Shown here: positions 12,852 to 12,931 of the stretch, one piece after another | How positions within the stretch are numbered: the first letter of the stretch is position 1 | Layout: every line of letters starts with the position of its first letter | Assembly: GCF_965662505.1 (NCBI RefSeq) | Contig: NZ_CBFIHX010000102.1 | Location: 1 to 12,931 of the forward strand | Reading direction: 5' to 3' | Origin: Pseudomaricurvus sp965662505 | GTDB taxonomy: Bacteria; Pseudomonadota; Gammaproteobacteria; Pseudomonadales; Cellvibrionaceae | Length of the DNA: 12,931 nt | Position numbers and translations under genes: made by a program | The notes under the pieces: generated by a model | Told to the model about the DNA's origin: nothing | The model's database searches: none | The model's input: only the letters and a program-made list of their open reading frames with translations

Positions 12852-12931
12852 TGGGTGAAATTTGGATTAACCACTGTATCTATAATGAGTACATGTAGAC
12901 ACATTCGTTATATTTGAAAACGACGTTAATA

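Noticed and set aside
12881..12886. TATAAT near the right edge as a promoter
   Set aside because: No -35 hexamer lies at 16-18 bp and no gene is visible downstream within the window.

Overview
The window looks like chromosome of a respiring gammaproteobacterium, probably marine or of the Oceanospirillales/Alteromonadales type. The evidence is the divergent rph–yicC pair, an Escherichia-type cytochrome bd oxidase with CydX, a sigma-54 regulator with IHF-type promoters, and moderate GC. No species is identified. There is no phage, insertion sequence, tRNA, rRNA or CRISPR array.

Layout. (1) 1-593, minus strand: the N-terminal part of a membrane-anchored periplasmic solute-binding protein, cut by the window edge. 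(2) 674-2509: RNase PH (rph, minus) divergent from yicC (plus), separated by a promoter region with a perfect palindrome. (3) 2526-8599, minus strand: a tightly packed operon cydA-cydB-cydX-cydD-cydC, encoding the bd quinol oxidase, its 37-residue subunit CydX and the CydDC thiol exporter. (4) 8873-10231, minus strand: a FisR-like sigma-54 activator with three N-terminal cysteines spaced as in the sulfane-sulfur sensor FisR. (5) 10622-12154, plus strand: a persulfide dioxygenase (ETHE1/Blh type) followed by a secreted c-type haem protein of the DUF3365/Tll0287 type. (6) 12208-12350: three copies of a short intergenic repeat. (7) 12447-12851: a HIT-family hydrolase.

Main result. The promoter regions of pdo and of the cyd operon, on either side of fisR, share one architecture. 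Each has two inverted repeats (TTGYC-N6-GRCRR type) 21-22 bp apart, a perfect-consensus IHF site in the same orientation, and a -24 type TGGC element. Measured from the GG of the -24 element, the proximal repeat lies 94 bp away in both, the IHF core 25.5 bp away in both, and the distal repeat 116 and 115 bp away. This suggests that FisR, with IHF and sigma-54, controls both the persulfide dioxygenase and the cytochrome bd/CydDC operon. Sulfane sulfur would then induce at once an enzyme that burns persulfide, an oxidase that tolerates sulfide, and an exporter of cysteine/glutathione. The -12 element at cydA is imperfect, which is the main weakness of the idea. An Anr/FNR-type box nearer cydA suggests a second, oxygen-controlled input.
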